The position numbers were made by a program, and so were the translations under genes. Below, in pieces: positions 24,901 to 32,763 of a stretch of 64,000 nucleotides of DNA. The notes beneath the pieces are model-generated. The model saw only the letters and a program-made list of their open reading frames with translations, was not told where the DNA came from and did not search any database. The DNA is from Sitta carolinensis (Eukaryota > Chordata > Aves > Passeriformes > Sittidae), in NCBI GenBank assembly GCA_032173965.1, contig CM063311.1:1358271-1422270 (forward strand), in the 5' to 3' direction. Every line of letters starts with the position of its first letter. Position 1 is the first letter of the stretch.

Positions 24901-27900
24901 TGAGCCCCGAAATCCCGGGAATTCCCCCCAAAATCCCGGGAATCCACCCCGAAATCTGGGATTCGGCCCCAAAATCCCGGGAATTCCCCCCAGAATTCCG
25001 GGAATCCGCCCCCAAATCTGGGAATTCACCCCAAAATCCCAGGAATTCGCCCCAAAATCTGGGAGTTCACCCCGGGTCTGGGAATCTGCCCCCAAATCTG
25101 GGAATTCACCACAAAATCCTGGGAATTCACCACAAAATCCTGGGAATTCACCCCAATGTCGTGGGAACTCCCCAGAATCCCAGAATTCACCCCAAATCCT
25201 GGAATTCCCCCAAATCCCAGAATTCCCCCAAAATCCCAGAATTCCCCCAAATCCCAGAATTCACCCCAAATCCCGGGAACTCCCTAAAATCCTGGAATTC
25301 CCCCCAATCCCGGGATTTCTCCGCAGCTGGAGGCGAAGCTGGCGCTGAAGAAGCCGCCGGTGCTGCAGCCCAGTAAGGAGGCCTGGTAAGGAACTGGGAA
25401 TTCCACTGGGAGCACCGGGAATTCCACTGGGAACACTGGGAATTCCACTGGGAGCATTGGCAATTCCACTGGGAACACCAGGAATTCCACTGGGAACACC
25501 AGGAATTCCACTGGGAACACTGGGAATTCCACTGGGAACACCGGGAATTCCTCTAGGAACACCGGGAATTCCTCTGGGAACACGGGAATTCCACTGGGAA
25601 CACCGGGAATTCCCACTGGGATGGGCGGCTCTGGCCCCGCTCGTGCCCAAACCGGGAATTCTGTCCGAATTCGGGTCCAAATTGGGGAATTCCCTCCCGG
25701 TTTGTGTCAGAAATTGGGGGGGTTTGTCCGGGGTTTGGGAATTGTGTCCGGGTTGGGGTTGGGATTTGGGGTTGTGGTTTATTTGGGTCTGTTGGGGTTT
25801 ATTTGGGGTCTTGATCTGGGTCTGTGGTTTATTTGGGGTTTATTTGGGGTCTGTGGTTTATTTGGGTCTTGATGGGTCTGTGGTTTATTTGGGGTTTTTG
25901 GGGTCTGTGGTTTATTTGGGGTCTCTGATCTGGGGTCTGTGGTTTATTTGGGGTTTATTTGGGGTCTGTGGTTTATTTGGGGTCTCTGATCTGGGGTCTG
26001 TGGTTTATTTGGGGTTTATTTGGGGTCTGTGGTTTATTTGGGGTCTCTGATCTGGGGTCTGTGGTTTATTTGGGGTTTATTTGGGGTCTGTGGTTTATTT
26101 GGGGTCTCTGATCTGGGGTCTGTGGTTTATTTGGGGTTTATTTGGGGTCTGTGGTTTATTTGGGGTCTCTGATCTGGGGTCTGTGGTTTATTTGGGGTTT
26201 ATTTGGGGTCTGTGGTTTATTTGGGGTCTCTGATCTGGGGTCTGTGGTTTATTTGGGGTTTATTTGGGGTCTGTGGTTTATTTGGGGTCTCTGATCTGGG
26301 GTCTGTGGTTTATTTGGGGTTTATTTGGGGTCTGTGGTTTATTTGGGGTCTGTGATTTGGGTTTGGGGTTTGTTTGGGGTCTCTGATTTGGGGTCAGGGA
26401 TTTGGGGTTCTTTTGGGGTCTCTGATTTGGGGTTTCTTTGGGGTCTGTGGATTATTTGGGGTCTCTGATCTGGGGTCTGTGGTTTATTTGGGGTCAGTGA
26501 TTTGGGTTTGGGGTTTATTTGGGGTCTCTGATTTGGGGTCTCTGATTTGGGATCAGGGATTTGGGGTTTGTTTGGGGTCTCTGATTTGGGGTCTGTGGTT
26601 TGTTTGGGGTCTCTGATTTGGGGTCTGTGGTTTAGTTGGGGTCTATTTGGGGTCTGTGGTTTATTTGGGGTTCATTTGGGGTCTCTGATTTGGGGTCTGT
26701 GTCCCCACAGCCTGCTGGAGCAGCTGCACAAGCACCAGGGCGCCGTGTGCGGGTTTGGGGTTTGGGATCAGGGATTTGGGGTCTGTTTGGGGTCTCTGAT
26801 TTGGGGTCAGGGATTTGGGGTTCGTTTGGGGTCTCTAATTTGGGGTTTCTTTGGGGTCTGTGTCCCCACAGCCTGCTGGAGCAGCTGCACAAGCACCAGG
26901 GCGCCGTGTGCGGGTTTGGGGTTTGGGATCAGGGATTTGGGGTTTGTTTGGGGTCTCTGATTTGGGGTCAGGGATTTGGGGTTCGTTTGGGGTCTCTGAT
27001 TTGGGGTTTCTTTGGGGTCTGTGTCCCCACAGCCTGCTGGAGCAGCTGCACAAGCACCAGGGCGCCGTGCTGCACCCCGAGCTGCGCGCGCCCTTCCGCT
27101 CGCTGGGCGACGCGCTGCGCCGGCTGCTGCCCTACCACGTGTACCAGGGCGTGCTGCCCGGGGAGAGCGACTGCAGGAGGGGTGAGACACGGGATATCGG
27201 GAATATCGGGAATGTCGGGATATCGGGATATCGGGATATGGGGTATGGGATATCGGGGTATGGGATAAACGCGCTGCGCCGGCTGCTGCCCTACCACGTG
27301 TACCAGGGCGTGCTGCCCGGGGAGAGCGACTGCAGGAGGGGTGAGACACGGGATATCGGGAATATCGGGAATGTCGGATATCGGGATATCGGGATATGGG
27401 GTATGGGATATCGGGGTATGGGATAAACGCGCTGCGCCGGCTGCTGCCCTACCACGTGTACCAGGGCGTGCTGCCCGGGAGAGCGACTGCAGGAGGGGTG
27501 AGACACGGGATATACGGGATATCGGGAATGTCGGGATATTGGGAATATCGGGATATCAGGGCCCTTTCTGCTCCTTCTCCTCCCTTCTCTCCTCCTGTTC
27601 CTCTCTCCCTTCCTTTTCTGTCTCCGTTCTGCTCTCCTTCCCTTTCCAATTCTGTTCCCATTATTCCCACTATTCCCATTATTCCTCATTCCCATTAATT
27701 CTTATTAACCCCATTAATCTCCATTAATCCCCCATTAACCCCAATTAACCCCAATTAACCGCAATTATCCAATTAACCCCAATTATCCCCATTATCCCCA
27801 TTATCCCATTAACCCAAATTAACCCAAATTAACCCCATTAACCCAAATTAACCCCAATTATCTCCATTATCCCCATTATCCCCAATTAACCCCAATTAAC

Positions 27901-30900
27901 CCCAATTATCCCCATTATCCCATCTCTCTCTCCCATTATCCCATTACCCCAATTAACCCCATTAACCCCAATTAACCCCATTATTCCCGTTATCCCCAAT
28001 TAACCCCATTATCCCCATTAACCCTCATTATCCCCATTAACCCCAATTAACCCCAATTATCCCCATTATCCCCATTAACCTCAATTAACCCCAATTATCC
28101 CCATTATCCCGTGTCGCTCTCCCATTACCCCAATTAACCCATTAACCCCAATTATCCCCATTATTCCCATTATCCCAAATTAACCCTATTAACCCCCATT
28201 AACCCCAATTATCCCCCTTATCCCCATTATCCAATTAACCCCAATTACCCCCATTATCCCCATTAACCCCCATTATCCCCATTAACCCCCATTATCCCCA
28301 TTATCCAATTAACCCCCACTATCCCCAATAACCCCCATTATCCCCATTATTCAATTAACCCCAATTAACCCCCATTAACCCCCATTAACCCTCATTATCC
28401 CCATTATCCCGTGTGTCTCCCGTTTCCCAGTGGACGAGGAGTTCGAGGCGGTGTCGGAGCAGCTGCTGCGCCGCACGCGCGCCATGCTCAACAAGTACCG
28501 GCTGCTGCTGCTCGAGGAGTCCCGGGTGAGCCCCCAGAAATCACCCCAAACCACCCAAAAAACCCCAAAATCCATCCCAAAAACCCACCCCAAAAACCCA
28601 CCAAACCCCACCCAAAACCACCCCAAAAAAACCCCAAAATCCACCCCAAAAACCCACCAAACCACCCCAAAAAAAACCCAAAATCCAACCAAAATCCACC
28701 CCAAAACCCCACCCAAAACCACCCTAAATCCACCCCAAAATCCACCCCAAAAACCCCACCAAAACCCCTCACCAAAACCACCCCAAAAAAACCCAAAATC
28801 CACCCAAATCCCCCCAAAATCCACCACCAAAACCACCCAAATCCACCCCAAAATCACCCACCCCAAAACCCCCCCAAAAAAACCCCAAATCCATCCCAAA
28901 ATCCACCCCAAAATTCACCCCAAAACCACCCCAAAACCCCACAAAATCCACCACAAAATCACCCCAAAATCCACCCCAAAACCACCCAAAACCACCCCAA
29001 AAAAACCCCAAATCCATCCCAAAATCCACCCCAAAATCCACCCCAAAATCCACCCCAAAATCCACCCCAAAATCACCCTAAATCCACCCCAAAATCCACC
29101 CCAAAATCCACTCCAAAATTACCCTAAAACCACCCCAAAATCCACCCCAAAACCACCCCAAAACCCCACAAAATCCACCCCAAAACCACCCCAAAAAAAC
29201 CCAAATCCATCCCAAAATCCACCCCAAAATCCACCCCAAAATCACCCTAAAACCACCCCAAAATCCATCCCAAAACCCCCAAAACCCCACAAAATCCACC
29301 CCAAAACCACCCCAAAACCCCACAAAATCCACCCCAAAACCACCCCAAAATCCACCCCAAAACCACCCCAAAACCACCCAAAAAAACCCAAATCCATCCC
29401 AAAATCCACCCCAAAATCCACCCCAAAATCGACCAAAAAAAACCCCAAAAACCCCAAAACCACCCTAAAACCCACCCCAAATCCACCCCAAATCCACCCC
29501 AAACCCCCCAAACCCCCAACCCCGCCCGGAAGTGGCCCGGAAGCGGCCCGGAAGCGGCCCGGAAGCGCGCGAAGCGCCCGTTGTGATGGGTGTGCCCGCA
29601 GCGCGCCAGCCCCTCGGCAGAGATGGTGATGATCGACCGCATCTTCATCCAGGAGGAGAAAACGGCGCTGGCGCTCGACCGGCAGCTGGCCCGCGAGCGG
29701 CCCGGTGCGCGCCGGGATCCCTGGAATGGGAACGGGATCTGTGGGGATGGGATCAACTGGGAACGGGGCGGGATCGACCGGCAGCTGGCCCGCGAGCGGC
29801 CCGGTGCGCGCCGGGATCCCTGGGAATGGGAACGGGATCTGTGGGGATGGGATCAACTGGGAACGGGGCGGGATCGACCGGCAGCTGGCCCGCGAGCGGC
29901 CCGGTGCGCGCCGGGATCCATGGGAATGGGAATGGGATCTGTGGGGATGGGATCAACTGGGAACGGGGCGGGATCGACCGGCAGCTGGCCCGCGAGCGGC
30001 CCGGTGCGCGCCGGGATCCCTGGGAATGGGAATGGGATCTGTGGGGATGGGATCAACTGGGAACGGGGCGGGATCGACCGGCAGCTGGCCCGCGAGCGGC
30101 CCGGTGCGCGCCGGGATCCATGGGAATGGGAATGGATCTGTGGGGATGGGATCAACTGGGAACGGGGCGGGATCGACCGGCAGCTGGCCGCGAGCGGCCG
30201 GTGCGCGCCGGGATCCATGGGAATGGGAATGGGATCTGTGGGGATGGATCAACTGGGAACGGGGCGGGATCGACCGGCAGCTGGCCCGCGAGCGGCCGGT
30301 GCGCGCCGGGATCCCTGGGAATGGGAATGGATCCGTGGGGATGGGATCAACTGGGAACGGGGCGGGATCGACGGCTGCTGGCCCGGGATTGGCCCGGTGC
30401 GCGCCGGGATCCATGGGAATGGGATTGGGAATGGGATCCGTGGGGATGGGATCCATGGGAATGGGATCTGTGGGGATGGGATCCATGGGAATGGGATCCG
30501 TGGGGATGGGATCCATGGGAATGGGATCCGTGGGATGGGATCCATGGGAATGGGATCCGTGGGGATGGGGCAGGATCGACCGGCAGCTGGCCCGGGATCG
30601 GCTCGGTGCGCACCGGGATCCATGGGAATGGGAATGGGATCCATGGGAATGGGATCAACTGGGAATGGGGATGGGATCCACTGGGAATGGGGTGGGATCC
30701 ACTGGGAATGGGGTGGGATCCACTGGGAATGGGGTGGGATCGACAGGCAGCTGGCCCGGGATCAGCATGGTGCGCACCAGGATCTGTGGGAATGGGATCC
30801 GTGGGAATGGGGATGGGATCCGTGGGAATGGGATCCCTGGGAATGGGAATGGGATTGACTGGGAATGGGATTTATGGGAATGGGGATGGGATCCATGGAG

Positions 30901-32763
30901 AATGAGATCGAATTCCTGGGGTTCGGGACCTGTCAAAGGCCCAACAAAAAATCAGGGATTCAGTCAAAGGTTTATTAGAGGTTAATGAAAGGTTTATTAG
31001 GGGTCAATTAAAGCGTTATTAGGGGTCAATTAAGGGTTTATTAGGGGTCAATTAAAGCGTTATTAGGGGTCAATTAAGGGTTTATTAGGGGTCAATTAAA
31101 ACGTTATTAGGGGTCAGTTAAAGGTTTATTAGGGATCAATTAAAGGGTTATTAGGAATCAATTGAAGGGTTATTAGGGGCCAATTAAGGGTTTATTAGGG
31201 CTCAATTAAAGGGTTATTAGGAATCAATTAAAGGGTTATTAGGGGCCAATTAAGGGTTTATTAGGGCTCAATTAAAGGGTTATTAGGAATCAATTAAAGG
31301 GTTATTAGGGGCCAATTAAGGGTTTATTAGGGGTCAATTAAGGGTTTATTAGGGGTCAATTAAGGGTTTATTAGGGGTCAATTAAACGTTTATTAGGGGT
31401 CAATTAAGGGTTTATTAGGAGTCAGTTAAAGGTTTATTAGGGATCAATTAAAGGGTTATTAGGGGCCAATTAAAGGGTTATTAGGGGCCACTTAAGGGTT
31501 CATTAGGGATCAATTAAAGGCTCCTCAGGGGTCACGGGGCAGGGGGCGGATCCCATCATTACCATGCAAATGAGCGCTAATTACTGATTACTGACTGCCC
31601 TCCTTTCCCTTGCAGACGAATACGTCTCCTCCTCCTCCTCCTCCTCCTCCCGCTCCCACCCCCTCCCCCCCTCCTCCTCCTCCTCCTCCTCCTCCTCCTC
31701 GCTGCCCCTCCCCCAACCCTCCCCCGCCCCTCCCCCTCCCGCGCCCGCCCCTCCCCCCGCGCCCCCCAAACTGCTGATCAAGCACGGGGGGGGCTCCCCG
31801 AGCGTCACCTGGCTGGGAGATTCCCGGGAATCCCCGCGGGATCCCCCGCGGGACCCTCACCCCACGCACCGCGGCGATTCCCGCGGCGATTCCCGGGGCG
31901 ATTCCCGGGGGGATTCCCGGGGGGATCCCGCCGAGGACGCGCTGCCCTCGCGGAGCCGCCCCCCGATGAAGACGTACGAGGCGCGGAGCCGCATCGGGCT
32001 CAAGCTGAAGATCAAGCAGGAAGCCGGGCTGAGCAAAGTGATCCACAACACCGCGCTGGATCCCCCCGGGATCCCCGCCGGGATCCCCGCCGGGATCCCC
32101 TCGGCCGCCTCGCAGCTCAACGGATCCCTGGAGAAAAAACCACCGACGGCACCGCAACCCTGCCGGCTGCCTCTAAGGAAAACCTACCGGGAAACCCGGG
32201 AATTGTGCCGAGCCGTGAGCCGGGACGCGAGCCGGGAGCCGCGGGGCAGCCCCGAGCGCCGGGAGCCGCCGGTCCCGGGAGCGGCGGCGCGGTCGGAGCG
32301 GCGCCCGGTGATGCCGGCGCTGCGGCGGGAGCCGTGCCCGCGGCTCCGCGGCAAGGGCCCGCCCGAGGAGGCGTCGGACGGCGAGGAAGAGGAGGAGGAG
32401 GAGGAGAGCTCGTGCCGGGAAGGGCTGGAGCCGCCGTGGGGAGGGAAGAGGCGGCGGGCGGAGGCGCTGGATGTGGATAACGCGTCCTTCTCGAGCGACA
32501 GCCCGCAGGACGATTCGCTGAGCGAGCACCTGCAGAGCGCCATCGACAGCATCCTCAACCTGCAGCAGCCGCGCGGCGCCGCCGCGGGATCCGCCGCGGG
32601 ATCCGCCGCGGGATCATCCTCGGGATCATCCTCGGGATCATCCTCGGGATCATCCTCGGCGGCCGCTCCGCCGTTCCCGGGACCCCCGCGCCGCTCCGAG
32701 CCCCTCCTGCCCCCCCCCAGCCACAACGGCGGCATCGGCGCCGCCCGGACGTGCACGAGATGA
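12943..32763 (+). CDS. BICRA: BRD4-interacting chromatin-remodelling complex-associated protein (GLTSCR1), 13 coding exons
   Basis: BICRA is the scaffold subunit that defines the non-canonical BAF (GBAF, BRD9-containing) SWI/SNF complex in the nucleus. Coding exons: 12943-12983, 13533-13575, 13856-13921, 15662-17400, 20146-20626, 22038-22177, 23649-23869, 24827-24899, 25327-25385, 27033-27181, 28431-28525, 29602-29704 and 31616-32763. The start is MDDEDGRCLLDVICDPQA, preceded by TTGCAG. Exons 4-8 encode a low-complexity Gln/Pro/Ala region. Exons 9-12 encode the conserved GLTSCR domain (LEAKLALKKPPVLQPSKEAC through LLPYHVYQGVLP and RAMLNKYRLLLLEE to SPSAEMVMIDRIFIQEEK). The last exon holds PPMKTYEARSRIGLKLKIKQ and DSLSEHLQSAIDSILNLQQ. 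About 1,450 codons fit the human length near 1,560. Exons 4 and 8 are one base off frame, and exons 5 and 6 also do not keep one good frame. Boundaries of exons 5-6 are the least certain. Confidence 0.9.
14725..15545. repeat. GGGTTCCATTGGGTTCCTCTGG repeat
   Basis: About 10-12 base units with local higher order, filling most of the intron before BICRA exon 4. Confidence 0.92.
15662..17400 (+). CDS. BICRA: BICRA large exon 4 with a one-base frame break near 16310
   Basis: Opens after CCGCAG with LHGQEAAGNPLSSEPSQPP and ASVDLDFLEDDILGSPGG, typical of BICRA, and ends MFLQQ before donor GTGAGG at 17401. Both junctions are phase 0, yet the exon is 1,739 bases, one short of a multiple of three. The frame from the start hits a stop at 16340-16342 after GLVIQKSLPPWPPPPPPR. 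The +1 frame carries on naturally as AVAAAATTALNGGSVFGSG. One missing base between about 16308 and 16316 (CTTCCGCCGTGG) explains this. Later parts are Gly/Ala/Gln-rich with LTVTSGLGG, NVIIHRTPTPIQPKPAGVL and FMAGKGAPNVVLQGFPPNVF. Confidence 0.88.
17410..18085. repeat. GGATTCCTGGCATTCCCAGG repeat, higher-order unit near 65 bp
   Basis: Begins ten bases after the exon 4 donor. GGAGATTCTCCAGATTCGGG recurs at 17629, 17702, 17763 and 17824. Confidence 0.92.
18385..18740. repeat. 21-bp AAAACCGGGATTCAGGCAGG minisatellite, about 17 copies
   Basis: Very regular units differing mainly at ATTC/ATCC and CAGG/CACG/CATG. Located in the intron between BICRA exons 4 and 5. Confidence 0.94.
19100..19370. repeat. 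GGAATGGGGAAAAAAAACCA repeat
   Basis: About 13 units with variable A-run length in the same BICRA intron. 19370-20140 holds no exon and only degenerate repeats. Confidence 0.88.
20146..20626 (+). CDS. BICRA: BICRA exon 5, Pro/Ser-rich to Ala-rich, length out of phase
   Basis: Acceptor TGTTACAG at 20145, donor GTAAAT at 20627. The first part reads PKLPGASPGDPRP and then GLFGVPGAPFAEPPSP. The last part reads, in another frame, LPLALKGAGAAALLPPEHSR, FPLIPAPFQPLPAAPTAP and QKAGPERFQQ. The exon is 481 bases, one more than a multiple of three, so one extra base near 20430 would join the two readings. Its last 15 bases are repeated with the donor about 14 times in the following intron. Confidence 0.65.
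20605..21550 (+). repeat. About 14 tandem copies of the BICRA exon 5 donor edge, ~70-bp unit
   Basis: Each unit has (G)AGCGATTCCAGCAG, then GTAAATCCCGGGAATTCCCC and CATCCCAAATATCCCAAATA. The first copy is the real exon end. Later ones show GTGAAT, GTAATC or GCAAAC at the donor position. Confidence 0.93.
21840..22037 (+). repeat. Repeated acceptor-like GGTTTTCCAG units before BICRA exon 6
   Basis: GGGTTTTCCAGCCGTTCCTG occurs about five times with small changes. The last GGTTTTCCAG precedes the exon at 22038. Confidence 0.85.
22038..22177 (+). CDS. BICRA: Probable BICRA exon 6, frame uncertain
   Basis: Follows TTTTCCAG and ends before GTGGGG. It begins VPQGLLLQPK in phase 0. A different frame in the second half gives VLVPAAPGTPGPALGSGSAA and joins in phase to the next exon (APADSKPFPSGSGAVPG). 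No single frame reads well throughout, so an indel near 22070-22080 or a different exon limit is likely. Confidence 0.5.
22195..23630. repeat. ATCCCAAATCCTGAC array followed by CCCATTCCCATCCCCAATTC array
   Basis: 22195-22640 is a 15-18 base unit with GATATCCC variants. 22640-23630 is a C-rich unit near 56-57 bases (CAGTTTCCCACTCCCCATTC...), about 17 copies, ending only 20 bases before BICRA exon 7. Confidence 0.93.
23649..23869 (+). CDS. BICRA: BICRA exon 7 with an in-frame minisatellite of VPGSIPG type
   Basis: Follows CCCGCAG, with donor GTGAGC at 23870. Entered with one carried base it reads APADSKPFPSGSGAVPG, then repeated SIPG/TVPG units of 12-15 bases, then SLPSSKGLPVPGKAG and ends PPPAQ in phase 0. 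The CCATTCCCGG-type repeat inside the exon resembles the intronic arrays on either side. Confidence 0.7.
23880..24725. repeat. CTAGCCCCGCCCTCGCCCCG array, then TTTAATTCCACTTTTCCCCC array
   Basis: 23880-24100 is a GC-box-like CCCCGCCC repeat. 24180-24520 is a pyrimidine-rich ~19-base repeat. Both lie in the intron before BICRA exon 8. Confidence 0.88.
24827..24899 (+). CDS. BICRA: BICRA exon 8 with an extra base in a C run
   Basis: Starts AKPAGIKG after CCGCAG and ends KPSGGGKGPQAPPM before GTGAGC. The two readings are one frame apart and meet at a run of eight C (24850-24857). Seven C would give a 72-base exon of 24 codons, exactly in phase with both neighbours. A homopolymer length error is the simplest reading. 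Confidence 0.75.
25327..29704 (+). CDS. BICRA: BICRA exons 9-12, GLTSCR conserved domain
   Basis: Exons 25327-25385, 27033-27181, 28431-28525 and 29602-29704 are in phase and intact. They carry the domain that anchors BICRA in the BRD9-type BAF complex. The Cys codon of KEAC spans the first junction and the Val of VDEEFE spans the second. Donors are GTAAGG, GTGAGA, GTGAGC and the weak GTGCGC at 29705. Parts of exons 10 and 12 are repeated in the neighbouring introns with their splice sites. Confidence 0.92.
25390..26705. repeat. GGAATTCCACTGGGAACACC array and 61-bp GGGGTCTCTGATCTGGGGTC array
   Basis: 25390-25620 has about 12 units of ~19 bases. 25740-26700 has a near-identical 61-base unit repeated about eight times (25920-26350), then looser copies. 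Confidence 0.93.
26711..27032 (+). repeat. Two extra copies of the BICRA exon 10 acceptor edge, 161-bp unit
   Basis: GTCCCCACAG followed by the first 35 bases of exon 10 (CLLEQLHKHQGAV) occurs at 26711 and 26872, before the functional copy at 27033. In both, the sequence then turns to TGCGGGTTTGGGG intron. Confidence 0.93.
27182..27520 (+). repeat. Two extra copies of the BICRA exon 10 donor edge, ~158-bp unit
   Basis: The last 72 bases of exon 10 with donor GTGAGA recur at about 27270 and 27428, separated by GGGATATCGGGATAT repeats. The third copy has lost one G (CTGCCCGGGAGAG). Confidence 0.93.
27660..28425. repeat. CCCCAATTAACCCCATTATC repeat
   Basis: About 12-base units across the whole intron between BICRA exons 10 and 11. 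The C-strand pattern CCCCATTAA resembles but is not telomeric CCCTAA. Confidence 0.92.
28530..29520. repeat. ACCCCAAAATCCACCCCAAAA repeat
   Basis: About 11-13 base units in the BICRA intron between exons 11 and 12. Long Pro/Lys/Asn open frames on the plus strand are artefacts. Confidence 0.92.
29675..30905 (+). repeat. About ten copies of the BICRA exon 12 donor edge, 99-bp unit
   Basis: GACCGGCAGCTGGCCCGCGA plus GCGGCCCGGTGCGCG and GGGATCCATGGGAATGGGAA recur at 29675 (functional), 29775, 29874, 29973, 30072, 30171, 30268, 30367, 30574 and 30739. The later copies are diverged (GGATTGGCCC, GGATCGGCTC). Confidence 0.94.
30955..31535. repeat. GGGTCAATTAAGGGTTTATTA repeat, ~23-bp unit
   Basis: About 25 units before the last BICRA exon. 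ATGCAAATGAGC and CTAATTACTGATTACTGAC follow at 31564. Confidence 0.93.
31616..32763 (+). CDS. BICRA: BICRA terminal coding exon
   Basis: Acceptor CCTTGCAG at 31615; the carried G makes DEYVSS. A Ser run and Pro tract are followed by KLLIKHGGGSPSVTWLG, five GDSR-type repeats (31870-31930), then RPPMKTYEARSRIGLKLKIK and QEAGLSKVIHNTALDP. Next come an acidic patch, DNASFSSDSPQDDSLSEHL and SILNLQQ. A repeated SSGS unit (32585-32660) follows, and the frame ends GAARTCTR at the stop 32761-32763. The frame is open throughout. Confidence 0.92.

Noticed and set aside
27660..28425. CCCCAATTAACCCC stretch as an interstitial telomere
   Set aside because: The unit is not CCCTAA and contains ATTAAC/ATTATC variants; it is an ordinary intronic repeat.
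28411..29629. Pro/Lys/Asn-rich 399-codon frame
   Set aside because: Begins in real BICRA exon 11 but runs into the CCACCCCAAAA repeat after the GTGAGC donor.
31020..31535. AT-rich GGGTTTATTAGGGGTCAATTA block as a retroposon tail or origin
   Set aside because: No flanking duplications or element body; it is a simple 23-base tandem array.
12943..32763. BICRA as a processed or dead pseudogene
   Set aside because: Full intron-exon structure with good splice sites and an intact conserved domain and last exon; the frame breaks are few and fit sequencing indels.
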